Assembly (NCBI GenBank): GCA_017483185.1 | Contig: JAFULM010000025.1 | Location: 1-37,189 of the forward strand | Length of the DNA: 37,189 bases | Origin: Prevotella sp. | GTDB taxonomy: Bacteria; Bacteroidota; Bacteroidia; Bacteroidales; Bacteroidaceae | Reading direction: 5' to 3' | In this document: positions 20,230-28,682 of the stretch, in pieces | Position numbering within the stretch: position 1 is the first letter of the stretch | How the letters are laid out: the number at the start of each line of letters is the position of its first letter | Program-made: the position numbers and the translations under genes | The notes under the pieces: model-generated | The model's input: the letters and a program-made list of their open reading frames with translations, nothing else | Told to the model about the DNA's origin: nothing | Databases searched by the model: none

Positions 20230-20862
20230 TCAGATTTTGTTGATATCCACGTATCCGTTCATGACTGCATAGATGGTCAGTGCCGATACGCTTTTGAGGC
20301 CGAGTTTGTCCATGACATTCTTGCGGTGGGTGACCACTGTGGGCAGACTGATGTTGAGACGGTCGGCTATTTCCTTGTTGATGAGACCGCGGACGACGAG
20401 CGCCATCACTTCTTTTTCTCGTTCGGTGAGACTCTTTTTGGTGTCGGAATCGGTCGTGCTGCTGTCCGACAGCGTGGGAGGCAGGTTGCGACCGTGGGCG
20501 TGTGCGCTTTGTACGAGAGCGAGGAGAGACCTTATCAATTGTTTTTCCGGTACATTGATGCAAAGACTGTGAAAATCTTTTGGTCTTGATGCGTCAAGCG
20601 AGAGTGTTAGTACGATTGTCTTGTTGCGCCGCTCGCTGAAAAAAGAGCGGTTTGGCAGAAAGACGCCCATTGCCACAAAGTAATGGAAATAGCTGTCCGG
20701 TGCGTTGGCGTCGAGTTCCGCAAACGACCCGAACGTGTCCACCTGTGCAATCGGCATGACGTCCTGCAATATACATTTCAACCCTAACACTGCGAGAGTG
20801 TTAGGGTCGATGATAGCTATTTTGGGCATGACTCGCATGCCGTGAGAATCTTTCCGGTCCAT
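20230..20862 (-). CDS. LuxR-type response-regulator-like protein with degenerate receiver
   Basis: A 210-aa transcription factor. The N-terminal half resembles a receiver (KIAIIDPNTLAVLGLKCILQ), but the acidic phosphorylation site is not seen: the strand FVAMGVFLPN carries no Asp. It is therefore unlikely to be switched by normal phosphotransfer. Residues about 145-205 are the LuxR helix-turn-helix (LTEREKEVMALVVRGLINKE, THRKNVMDKLGL). This half closely resembles the DNA-binding half of the di-iron regulator at 15083-16042. The start could also be the internal ATG nine codons in (MRVMPKIAII). It lies 6 bp after the OadB-like gene, so it is likely co-transcribed with the decarboxylase subunits. 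Confidence 0.8.
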   Translation of the reverse strand: MDRKDSHGMRVMPKIAIIDPNTLAVLGLKCILQDVMPIAQVDTFGSFAELDANAPDSYFHYFVAMGVFLPNRSFFSERRNKTIVLTLSLDASRPKDFHSLCINVPEKQLIRSLLALVQSAHAHGRNLPPTLSDSSTTDSDTKKSLTEREKEVMALVVRGLINKEIADRLNISLPTVVTHRKNVMDKLGLKSVSALTIYAVMNGYVDINKI

Positions 20863-20868
20863 CCTTTC

Positions 20869-22026
20869 TTACGACAGGAATCCGAGCAGTGTTCCTGCGG
20901 CTACTGCCGAACCTATCACGCCGGCCACGTTCGGACCCATTGCGTGCATGAGCAGGAAGTTGTGGCGGTCATATTCCAGTCCGAGGTTGTTGCTGATACG
21001 TGCGCTCATCGGTACGGCGGATACTCCGGCATTACCGATCAGCGGGTTGAGCTTCTTGTCGGCCGGCAGGAAGAGATTCATCAGTTTGACGAACATCACT
21101 CCGCTGGCCGTAGCCACCATGAAGGCGCAAGCGCCGACGAGGAATATGAACAGCGTGTTGAGTGTGAGAAACTCGCTTGCCTGGGTAGAGCAACCGACGG
21201 TCAGACCGAGTAGCATCACGACGATGTCATTGAGTGCCGAACCTGCGGTTTTGGCCAGACGTGTGGTCTTTCCGGACTCTTTCAGCAGGTTGCCGAAGAA
21301 GAGCATACCCAACAGGGGAAGACCGGAAGGCACGAGGAATGTTGTCAGGAGCAGTCCGATGATGGGGAAGAGGATGCGCTCCGTCTGGCTGACCTGACGT
21401 GCCGGCTTCATGCGGATGACGCGCTCCTTCTTGGTTGTGAGCATACGCATCAGTGGCGGCTGGATGAGTGGCACGAGGGCCATGTACGAATAGGCGCACA
21501 CTGCGATGGCACCCATCAGGTTGGGGCTGAGTTTTGAGGAAAGGAATATGGCCGTCGGGCCGTCAGCACCACCGATGATGGCTATGCCGGCAGCCTGATT
21601 CGGCTCAAATCCCAGTGCAAGAGCGACCATGTATGCGCCGAAGATACCAAACTGAGCGGCAGCTCCGATGAGCACCAGCTTCGGGTTGGCTATCAGGGCG
21701 GAGAAGTCCGTCATGGCACCGATGCCGAGGAAGACCAGCGGCGGATACCATCCTAATCGTACACCCTGATAGAATATGTTCAAGACAGAGTTGTCCTCGT
21801 AGAGTCCTATCTCCAGTCCTGCGTCGGCACGGAACGGGATGTTGCCCAATATGATGCCCAGACCGATAGGTATGAGCAACAGCGGTTCGAAGTCCTTCTT
21901 TATCGCGAGGTAGATGAGCACTGCTCCCACCACAATCATGACGAGGTTTCCTGCCGAGGCATTTGCGAACCCCGTGTAAGTCAGAAACTCGTTGAAGTTT
22001 TCTATAAGAAAGTCAGTAAATCCCAT
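20869..22026 (-). CDS. Sodium-pumping decarboxylase beta subunit (OadB/MmdB-like)
   Basis: A 385-aa integral membrane protein of the OadB family, with about nine to eleven spans. It couples decarboxylation of methylmalonyl-CoA (or oxaloacetate) on biotin to Na+ export. Typical segments are GADGPTAIFLSSKLSP, NAGVSAVPMSARI and NFLLMHAMGPNVAGVIGSAV. The upstream biotin carrier gene ends 7 bp before the start. With the methylmalonyl-CoA mutase genes nearby, methylmalonyl-CoA decarboxylase is the more probable activity. The carboxyltransferase subunit is not in the window. Confidence 0.9.
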   Translation of the reverse strand: MGFTDFLIENFNEFLTYTGFANASAGNLVMIVVGAVLIYLAIKKDFEPLLLIPIGLGIILGNIPFRADAGLEIGLYEDNSVLNIFYQGVRLGWYPPLVFLGIGAMTDFSALIANPKLVLIGAAAQFGIFGAYMVALALGFEPNQAAGIAIIGGADGPTAIFLSSKLSPNLMGAIAVCAYSYMALVPLIQPPLMRMLTTKKERVIRMKPARQVSQTERILFPIIGLLLTTFLVPSGLPLLGMLFFGNLLKESGKTTRLAKTAGSALNDIVVMLLGLTVGCSTQASEFLTLNTLFIFLVGACAFMVATASGVMFVKLMNLFLPADKKLNPLIGNAGVSAVPMSARISNNLGLEYDRHNFLLMHAMGPNVAGVIGSAVAAGTLLGFLS

Positions 22027-22033
22027 ATCGCTG

Positions 22034-22495
22034 TCATCCTATTGTGAGCAAAACGGCTCCTTCCATCACCGTGTCACCCTGATTAGCTACGATTGAAGTC
22101 ACTGTGCCTGTCACGTCAGCCTCGATGTTGTTCTGCATCTTCATGGCTTCGAGCACAACGACGGTGTCGCCGACGTTGACCTTGTCTCCCACCTTGACAC
22201 AGATGGTTGTGACCGTACCGGGCAGCGGGGCCTTGATTGCGGTTCCTGCTCCTGCCGGTGCTTGTGTGGCGGCAGGTTGCGGTGCCTTTACGAAGTCTGT
22301 TGTGGTTGTCTTCGACGGTTTTGGGGCCTCCACCTTGCGGCGTGTGATGGCGTGAGACGGGTTGATGGGCTGCTTGAGTTCGACCTCAAAGAGGATGCCG
22401 TTGACGTTCACTTTGGCGAGGTTGCCCTCCATTTCTTCTATTTCCACGTCGTAGTCGACGCCCTGTACTTTATACTGAAATTTATTCTGGTTCAT
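22034..22495 (-). CDS. Biotin carboxyl carrier protein of the decarboxylase (MmdC-like)
   Basis: A 153-aa carrier. Residues about 1-55 are an N-terminal fold. A Pro/Ala-rich flexible linker follows (about 57-85). The biotinyl domain (about 86-153) has the canonical EAMKM motif with the biotinylated lysine at K119. It shuttles CO2 between the carboxyltransferase and the membrane beta subunit. It sits between the OadG-like and OadB-like genes, with only 7 bp to OadB. Confidence 0.93.
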   Translation of the reverse strand: MNQNKFQYKVQGVDYDVEIEEMEGNLAKVNVNGILFEVELKQPINPSHAITRRKVEAPKPSKTTTTDFVKAPQPAATQAPAGAGTAIKAPLPGTVTTICVKVGDKVNVGDTVVVLEAMKMQNNIEADVTGTVTSIVANQGDTVMEGAVLLTIG

Positions 22496-22530
22496 ATTAG
22501 CGTGTCTTGTTATATAATGGTTAGTCTTTT

Positions 22531-23505
22531 TTACTCATGAAATTGGGTCATCTGGATGAACTCGACGTTCCAGTCCGTGTCCTTCGGTTTGATGGTGATG
22601 ATGCCGCTTTCTATGTCATGGACGTTGTTCTGATACTGCTTGATGGCCATTGCGATGACGGCGATATAGATCTCCTTGTCGATACCTTTCGACTTGAGAC
22701 CGTCCTGCAGTATGACACTCGTCTTGCTTCCGATTTCGGCAGCCGTCTCCACCATTTTCACGCCGGCTTTCAGGGGTTGGATGTTGGCAACTTTCTTGGC
22801 TGCCGAGCGGTGGTTCATGATGAGTCCGAAGATTGTGAAGAAGATGAAGAGCATGGCCAGACAAGAGAACACGATGCCCATCGCGAGCACGGAGATACCG
22901 AATCCGTGGGGGTCTTCGCGTTTGAGTTTGGCCACTTTCGACTCGCTGACCGTAGTGTGGTTGGCGATGCCCGGTGTGACGGTGTCTTCCGTCTTCACCT
23001 GCCACTGTGCCGCTCCGTCATGCAGACGGGCATACGACTGGTTCGGTCCGAGCACGGGTATGGTGACGGAGTCGATGAGTTGTGTTGCGTTGCCGTTGTA
23101 GAGAGCAAGCCATGTCGGCTGTTCCGGCTTGATGTCGACCGAGAGATGGAGCGCCCCCTTTGCGGGTTCGCTGTTGCAGAAGAAGAGCAGATGCTGGCGG
23201 GCGCCCAGACTGGTGCGCGGTTCGCCGTTGGGGATGATGCTCATGCGCTTGATGCGTTCCGGGACGCTCATGTTCGGGTCGAGCACGGCGCGGTCGGTTG
23301 TGAGGAACATGCCGCGTATGTTATACGTTGTGTATGACACGTTGGCAATTTCCACCCATGCTTTGCACCGTCCGTATTCGTCCTGCATGCTGGTCGTGTT
23401 GACGGTCATGACCTCGTTCAGCTTGATGCTCTTCTCCATTTGAGCGAACATCATCGAGTGGCCGACCGTCATCAGAAGACCTAACAGTAATCCGAATTTT
23501 TTCAT
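22531..23505 (-). CDS. OadG-like gamma subunit with lamin-tail-type domain
   Basis: A 324-aa exported membrane protein. An N-terminal signal peptide (residues 1-21, LLLGLLMTVGHSMMFAQ) precedes a periplasmic domain (about 25-185) resembling a lamin tail domain (IKLNEVMTVN, WVEIANVSYTTYNIRGMFL). One membrane span lies at about 208-232, and the cytoplasmic tail corresponds to the small OadG gamma subunit. The usual OadG is under 100 residues; the added extracellular domain is a Bacteroidetes form. It probably holds the decarboxylase complex together. It lies 35 bp upstream of the biotin carrier gene. Confidence 0.8.
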   Translation of the reverse strand: MKKFGLLLGLLMTVGHSMMFAQMEKSIKLNEVMTVNTTSMQDEYGRCKAWVEIANVSYTTYNIRGMFLTTDRAVLDPNMSVPERIKRMSIIPNGEPRTSLGARQHLLFFCNSEPAKGALHLSVDIKPEQPTWLALYNGNATQLIDSVTIPVLGPNQSYARLHDGAAQWQVKTEDTVTPGIANHTTVSESKVAKLKREDPHGFGISVLAMGIVFSCLAMLFIFFTIFGLIMNHRSAAKKVANIQPLKAGVKMVETAAEIGSKTSVILQDGLKSKGIDKEIYIAVIAMAIKQYQNNVHDIESGIITIKPKDTDWNVEFIQMTQFHE

Positions 23506-23567
23506 TTGGTGTAGTCAGTTTTATTATAAAATTTTATTTTGAATGTATTTTCGTCGCGTTTCCGGCA

Positions 23568-25256
23568 TCATCCTCCGCAGCAGAAGAGGATGATCAGCTG
23601 GGCTGTGAGGATTCTGAGGAACATGCTCAGCGGATAGACCGTCGAGTAGCCCACGGCCGGAGCTTCCTTGGAGCACACCTGGTTGGCGTAGGCCAATGCG
23701 GGCGGGTCTGTGTAGGTGCCGGCTATCATACCCATGATGGTGAAGTAGTTGAATTTGTACTTCATGCGGGCTATGGTTCCCGTGATGAGTATCGGTATGA
23801 CGGTGATGAGGACTCCGGTGTAGACATATTTGAGCCCGTCACCCTGGACGACGGTGTCCCAGAATCCTGCACCGGCCTTGATGCCGACGCTGGCGAGGAA
23901 GAGGACGAGACCTATCTCGCGCAGCATCATGTTGGCGCTGGTCGTCGTGTAAGTCACCAGGTGCACCTTATATCCGTAGCGTCCGATGAGTATGGCGATG
24001 ATGAGCGGGCCGCCGGCGATACCGAGTTTCAGCGGTACGGGCATGCCCGGTATGGCTATGGGCAGGCTGCCGAAGACGATACCCATGATGATTCCGAGGA
24101 AGATGGTGGCTATGTTGGGCGCGTCGAGTCGCTTGATGGAGTTGCCGAGCACTTTGGCCACGTGGTTGACGGCATCTTCCGGTCCTACGACCATCACGCG
24201 GTCACCTACCTGCAGCGACAGGTCGAGGCTGGCGAAGAGGTCCATGCCCTGACGGGTGACGCGGGTGACGTTGACGCCGTGCACGGACGAGAAGTGCATC
24301 TGTCCGAGTGTCTTTCCGTTGATGGACGGTTGGGTGATGAGGATGCGCTTTGAGACGAGCGGCTGGTCCTGCTTCTCCCATGCCACTTCGGTTTCCGGTC
24401 CGATGAAGGCGATGATGGCTTCGGCGTCAGCCTTGGCGCAGACGATGAAGACCTGGTCGCCCAGTTCGAAGATGGTGTCGCGGTTTGGTATGCTCACGTG
24501 ACCTTCGTGGAGGATGCGTGAGCAGACAAAGTCTCGGTTGAGGAAGTCGTGTATCTGTTTGAGCGTGCGTCCGGCGAGATAGGAGTTGGTCACCTTCAGA
24601 TGCATCATGTGTGGTTTGATGTGGGCGTTTTCGGCCGCCTCGTCGTTGAGACGTCTTTCCTCTTTCTCGAGCCTGATGCGGCAGATATATTTCAGCGCTA
24701 TCGTCGCTCCGATGATGCCGAGCACGCCGAGCGGATAGGCACAGGCGTAACCCGAGGCTATCTGCGGTTTGGTCGCTCCCGTGAAGACACTTCCCAACGC
24801 TTCGTTGGCCGCTCCGAGACCGGGGGTGTTGGTCACGGCGCCATACATCGTGCCGACCATCATCGGCAGATTGACCGGATCGGATGTGTCGAAGAAAAGG
24901 AAATAGCATCCGAACATCACCGCCACGTTGAGCAGGATGGTGGCCGTCGAGAGGGCGTTGAGTGTCACTCCTCCCTTGCGGAAGCTTTCGAAAAATCCCG
25001 GGCCGACCTGCAGACCTATCATGAAGACGAAGAGAATGAGGCCGAAGTCCTGAATGAATGTCAGGATGTTGGTGGGTGCCGTGAGTCCGACGTGGCCGGC
25101 AACGATGCCGGCGAAGAGCACAAACGTCACTCCGAGGGCGATTCCCCCGAATTTTACCTTGCCGAGCAGCACGCCCACAGCGATGACTATCGCATAGAGC
25201 ATGGCTATATGTGCTACCGACTCGGTGTTGGTGAACAGATTAATAAGCCAGTCCAT
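23568..25256 (-). CDS. YidE/AspT-family putative transporter
   Basis: A 562-aa inner-membrane protein of the aspartate:alanine-exchanger (AAEx) type. Five N-terminal spans (residues about 10-190) and six C-terminal spans (about 390-562) surround two TrkA_C domains (about 215-375), seen as [17 protein letters not shown] and [20 protein letters not shown]-like segments. The duplicated membrane motif appears as [11 protein letters not shown] and [13 protein letters not shown]. The substrate is unknown; AspT exchanges aspartate and alanine. It is first of the leftward cluster, 62 bp before the OadG-like gene. This places a dicarboxylate or amino-acid exchanger with the decarboxylase subunits, which is suggestive but not proof of a shared role. 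Confidence 0.85.
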   Translation of the reverse strand: MDWLINLFTNTESVAHIAMLYAIVIAVGVLLGKVKFGGIALGVTFVLFAGIVAGHVGLTAPTNILTFIQDFGLILFVFMIGLQVGPGFFESFRKGGVTLNALSTATILLNVAVMFGCYFLFFDTSDPVNLPMMVGTMYGAVTNTPGLGAANEALGSVFTGATKPQIASGYACAYPLGVLGIIGATIALKYICRIRLEKEERRLNDEAAENAHIKPHMMHLKVTNSYLAGRTLKQIHDFLNRDFVCSRILHEGHVSIPNRDTIFELGDQVFIVCAKADAEAIIAFIGPETEVAWEKQDQPLVSKRILITQPSINGKTLGQMHFSSVHGVNVTRVTRQGMDLFASLDLSLQVGDRVMVVGPEDAVNHVAKVLGNSIKRLDAPNIATIFLGIIMGIVFGSLPIAIPGMPVPLKLGIAGGPLIIAILIGRYGYKVHLVTYTTTSANMMLREIGLVLFLASVGIKAGAGFWDTVVQGDGLKYVYTGVLITVIPILITGTIARMKYKFNYFTIMGMIAGTYTDPPALAYANQVCSKEAPAVGYSTVYPLSMFLRILTAQLIILFCCGG

Positions 25257-25311
25257 AAATCTACATTAGATAATATACAATCCTTATTTAATTTAATATT
25301 ATAGAAGCCGT

Positions 25312-25320
25312 GCAAAATTA
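25312..25320 (-). promoter_or_regulatory. Promoter of the YidE-decarboxylase cluster
   Basis: On the minus strand TAATTTTGC is a perfect -7 box, about 55 bp above the YidE ATG, in a long A/T-rich leader. Confidence 0.65.
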
Positions 25321-25477
25321 GGCAAAATATTGCGCAAAAACTAATTTTTGTGCATATATTTTCGGCACTGCGATTAAGTTTTGTTTTTTTCTTTACGAAA
25401 GCTGTGTTTTTTGATTGACACATTCCGGTCTTCTCCAATCACTCTTTGATAATTTATTTCAGGTTATATCACCAAAG

Positions 25478-25580
25478 AAGTAGGGTCGCGACCGCCTCGT
25501 GACCAGATGCCCACCGGCCATACACGTGCCCATCCTGTCGGGTGACACCGTGGCGGTCGCGACGGGTCGCGACCCTACTT
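25478..25580. repeat. GC-rich palindrome with 16-bp arms
   Basis: aagtagggtcgcgacc (25478-25493) pairs perfectly with 25565-25580. A second copy of the inner motif (ggcggtcgcgac, 25552-25563) can pair with 25485-25496 instead, so two alternative hairpins compete. The GC content contrasts with the AT-rich surroundings, which is typical of a dispersed repeat. Confidence 0.7.
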
Positions 25581-25617
25581 GTGGATGTGAGTCCGCCGGA
25601 AGTGTAACTGTTAAAAA

Positions 25618-25975
25618 CTCGGAATAATCTCAACAAAAAGTCTCGATTTTAACATAAATTCCGCACCAAGTCGTCCCTCGGTCTCAAATATGCGAGTTTT
25701 GCGCGTGCATCTTTAATCGGCTATACAGCAGGATGTTACGACAAAAATCACGAAAGTGTGCAACTTTTTCGCGGTTTTTTCCTTCCCGTAAGGGCCTTAC
25801 GGCATTGCAACGGGGCCCTCGTTGCGTCACGACGGCAGCCCCGTTGCAAGACAATGGGCACGCCGTCAGAGACCAACGGGGCCCTTACGGCTCGGCCGCG
25901 AAAATTTTTTGGTCGCGAAATGACGTCCGGATGTTAAAATCGTAGCGCTGCCGTCGATTTTTTGAAGCATTTTCC
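25618..25975 (+). repeat. Dispersed intergenic repeat element, copy 2
   Basis: This is a diverged copy of the element at 11601-11974, in opposite orientation. It keeps cgagttttgcgcgtgca (25693-25709), gtgtgcaa (25757-25764), the GC-rich core with ttgcaacggggc, the ccttacggc...ccgcga block and TTTTTTGAA. Core inverted repeats are 25786-25796 with 25880-25890 and 25805-25816 with 25838-25849. The palindromic core has changed faster than the flanks. The element ends about 120 bp before the mutA promoter. Confidence 0.65.
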
Positions 25976-26096
25976 GTGTGTTAAATTTTTGATATTTTTG
26001 TGACATTAATGATTTGCCGGAATCGGATGGAATGATGGCGCCGGGCGAAATATGCTTTTATTTTTGCTGATTATCAAAAATTTACCTACCTTTGCA

Positions 26097-26105
26097 TGTT
26101 GATGT
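26097..26105 (+). promoter_or_regulatory. Promoter of mutAB
   Basis: TACCTTTGC with TTTG at 26073-26076 and a 20-bp spacer, giving a leader of about 65 nt to the mutA ATG at 26178. Confidence 0.75.
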
Positions 26106-26177
26106 ATCGGCACGATGAAGTCGTGACGGTATGGTCTGCAACGTATTAACTTATATATAACAAACATAATAAAGGCT

Positions 26178-28031
26178 ATGTCAAACAACAAAGAAAAGCT
26201 CTTTAGCGAGTTTGCGGCGCCCACCACTCAGGAGTGGTTGGACAAGATTCAGGTTGACCTGAAAGGCGCTGACTTCAACAAGAAGCTCGTGTGGAGGACC
26301 AATGAGGGGTTCGACGTGCAACCCTTCTACCGTAGAGAAGACGTACTGAAGCTGAAGACCCCCGAGGCTCTGCCCGGTGAGTTCCCCTTCGTGCGTGGTA
26401 ACAAGAAAGACAACAACGAATGGTATGTTCGCCAGAACATCGTCTGCGAAGATGCCGCCGAGGCCAATGCCAAGGCTCTCGACATCCTCAACAAGGGTGT
26501 CGACTCGCTCGGTTTCCGCATCCCCGGCGACAAGGTGAGCGCCGAGTTCATCGACACGCTGCTCAAGGACATCCGCTGCGACATCGTCGAAGTGAACTTC
26601 CGCACCTGTCCCTGTCACGTGCTCGAGTTGGCGGACATCCTCATGGCCTACTTCGAGAAGCAGGGTTATGACAAGGAGAAGATTTGCGGCTGCATCGGTT
26701 TCGACCCGATCGAGAAGATGGTCATGAAGGGCAAGGACACGTCTAAGAAGATTGCCGACGCTGCCGTGCTCGTGGAGAAATTGAAGGATTATCCGGGCAT
26801 CCGTTGCATCACGGTCCACTCGGAAGCTCTCAACAATGCCGGCGCATACATCGTTCAGGAGCTGGGATATGCCCTTGCCTGGGGTAACGAGTATCTCCAC
26901 CAGCTCGTCGAGGCCGGTGTCGATGTGGATTTGGCTGCCCGCAGCATCAAGTTCTACATGGGCGTGAGCGAAAACTACTTCATGGAGATTGCCAAGTTCC
27001 GCGCTGCCCGTCTGCTTTGGGCCGAGATTGTCAAGCAGTATGAGCCCAAGTGCGACTGCTCTTGCAAGATGATTGTCAACGCTCAGACCACGACTTACAA
27101 CAAGACCGTGTTTGACAGCTATGTCAACCTGCTGCGCACGCAGACCGAGACGATGAGCGCCGCTCTGGCCGGAGTCCATTCTATCGTCGTTACACCGTTT
27201 GACGCAGTCTACGAGCAGCCGACGGAGTTCTCCGAGCGCATCGCCCGCAACCAGCAGCTGCTGCTCAAGGAGGAGAGCCACTTCGACAAGGTCGTTGACC
27301 CGTCGGCCGGTTCCTATTATATCGAGGAGTTGACCAATTCGCTGGCCGACGTCGCCTGGAAACTCTTCCTCAAGATCGAGGATGAGGGCGGATTCCTCGC
27401 TGCTGTCAAGGCCGGCACAGTTCAGGATGACATCAACGCCACCAACGACAAGCGTCACGCCGACGCCGCCAAGCGCAAGGAGTTCATCCTCGGAACCAAC
27501 CAGTTCCCCAACTTCACCGAGACATCCGACGGCAAAGCGGCACAGGCTTGTTCTTGCGCTTGCGGTCACAAGCATGAGCCCACGCTCAAAGCCATCTCCA
27601 CGACACGTCTCGCCGCCGATTTCGAGCAGCTGCGCCTCGCAACGGAGCAGAGCGGCAAGACTCCTGTGGCCTTCATGCTGACCATCGGCAACCTCGCTTG
27701 GCGTCAGGCACGTGCACAGTTCTCGTCGAACTTCCTCGCATGCGCCGGCTACAAGATCATCGACAACCTCGGTTTCGAGACCGTCGAGGAGGGTGTCGAC
27801 GCAGCTCTGAAGGCCGGTGCCGACATCGTCGTGCTCTGCTCGAGCGATGACGAATATGCTACCTACGCCATCCCGGCATACCAGTATCTCGCCGGCCGCG
27901 CCATGTTCATCGTTGCCGGCGCTCCCGCCTGCATGGAAGAGCTCAAGGCTGCCGGAATCGAGAACTTCGTTCACGTGAAATGTAATGTGCTTGAAACACT
28001 GAAGGAGTATAATGCGAAGTTAGGAATATAA
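26178..28031 (+). CDS. mutA: Methylmalonyl-CoA mutase small subunit
   Basis: A 617-aa non-catalytic partner of MutB in the mutase that interconverts succinyl-CoA and methylmalonyl-CoA. The N-terminal region (FAAPTTQEWLDKIQVDLKGA) and barrel match the small subunit. The C-terminal B12-like domain lacks the DxHxxG cobalamin ligand motif, as expected for MutA. An unusual Cys/His cluster, C458, C460, C462, H464 and H466 (CSCACGHKH), lies in the linker before the C-terminal domain. The start ATG is 72 bp below a perfect promoter. A 597-aa open frame on the opposite strand is a GC-driven shadow. Confidence 0.93.
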   Translation: MSNNKEKLFSEFAAPTTQEWLDKIQVDLKGADFNKKLVWRTNEGFDVQPFYRREDVLKLKTPEALPGEFPFVRGNKKDNNEWYVRQNIVCEDAAEANAKALDILNKGVDSLGFRIPGDKVSAEFIDTLLKDIRCDIVEVNFRTCPCHVLELADILMAYFEKQGYDKEKICGCIGFDPIEKMVMKGKDTSKKIADAAVLVEKLKDYPGIRCITVHSEALNNAGAYIVQELGYALAWGNEYLHQLVEAGVDVDLAARSIKFYMGVSENYFMEIAKFRAARLLWAEIVKQYEPKCDCSCKMIVNAQTTTYNKTVFDSYVNLLRTQTETMSAALAGVHSIVVTPFDAVYEQPTEFSERIARNQQLLLKEESHFDKVVDPSAGSYYIEELTNSLADVAWKLFLKIEDEGGFLAAVKAGTVQDDINATNDKRHADAAKRKEFILGTNQFPNFTETSDGKAAQACSCACGHKHEPTLKAISTTRLAADFEQLRLATEQSGKTPVAFMLTIGNLAWRQARAQFSSNFLACAGYKIIDNLGFETVEEGVDAALKAGADIVVLCSSDDEYATYAIPAYQYLAGRAMFIVAGAPACMEELKAAGIENFVHVKCNVLETLKEYNAKLGI

Positions 28032-28051
28032 TATTAATTTAAACGTGATTA

Positions 28052-28087
28052 TTAAACGCAAAGACGCTGAGTCGCAAAGTCTTTAAT
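28052..28087 (+). repeat. Left inverted repeat of the GxxExxY unit
   Basis: A 36-nt sequence with core acgcaaagacgct and cgcaaagt. It matches the reverse complement of 28611-28646 at 31 of 36 positions. It begins 20 bp after the mutA stop. Confidence 0.75.
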
Positions 28088-28111
28088 CAAAGAAAGAAAG
28101 GAACGAAGTTT

Positions 28112-28537
28112 ATGGAAGATAGGTCGCAAAGAATTAACGCATGGAGTAAGGTTGTTATCGGAGCGGCCATTGAGGTTCATAAATGTTTAGGACCTGGACT
28201 TTTGGAATCAATTTATGAAGATTGTCTGAAAATGGAATTAGAACAGCGAGGACTTCATGTTGAGACTCAGGTTAATGTGCCAGTCATATACAAAGGTGTA
28301 GATACAAAGAAACATTTCAGATTAGATATGCTGATTGAAGACGAAATCGTAGTGGAATTGAAAGCCGTTGACGTTTTGCTTCCGGTACACGAAGTTCAAT
28401 TGGTTACCTATCTGAAGTTGACTGACAAACGTTTGGGGTTGTTGATAAACTTCAATGTCCCGATATTAAAAGACGGAATTAAAAGAAGAGTGAACGGTCT
28501 ATATGAATATACAGGCATAAAGCCTATAAGAGATTGA
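28112..28537 (+). CDS. GxxExxY family protein (PD-(D/E)XK-like fold)
   Basis: A 141-aa protein with the name-giving motif GPGLLESIY (G29, E32, Y35). A nuclease-like core has D72, E82 and K84 (LDMLIEDEIVVELK), the PD-(D/E)XK pattern. Such proteins are common in environmental and gut bacteria, are usually annotated as of unknown function, and are often next to short repeats. Here the gene lies between mutA and mutB and is enclosed by a 36-nt inverted repeat pair, so it looks like an inserted unit. Base composition is more AT-rich than that of the neighbours. It is presumably transcribed with mutAB. A DNA-acting or repeat-mobilising role is inference. Confidence 0.85.
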   Translation: MEDRSQRINAWSKVVIGAAIEVHKCLGPGLLESIYEDCLKMELEQRGLHVETQVNVPVIYKGVDTKKHFRLDMLIEDEIVVELKAVDVLLPVHEVQLVTYLKLTDKRLGLLINFNVPILKDGIKRRVNGLYEYTGIKPIRD

Positions 28538-28610
28538 ACGCTCTGCGCCTTGCTTTTACGTTTTGATATATTGCTTTGCTCTTTCTTTGCGTTTCTGGGC
28601 TTGGCCTTAA

Positions 28611-28646
28611 ATTAAAAACTTTGCGCCATAGCGTCTTTGCGTTAAA
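28611..28646 (-). repeat. Right inverted repeat of the GxxExxY unit
   Basis: Partner of 28052-28087. Weaker matches to the same acgcaaag theme also occur just inside it (28581-28595). It is followed 36 bp later by the mutB start. Confidence 0.75.
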
Positions 28647-28682
28647 AAATAAACAACGTTACGTTTAAAAATATAAAACAAG

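Noticed and set aside
26181-27974. 597-aa open frame on the strand opposite mutA
   Set aside because: Produced by the GC-rich third codon positions of mutA; composition is rich in Leu, Val, Gly and Asp with no domain pattern, and mutA itself is certain.
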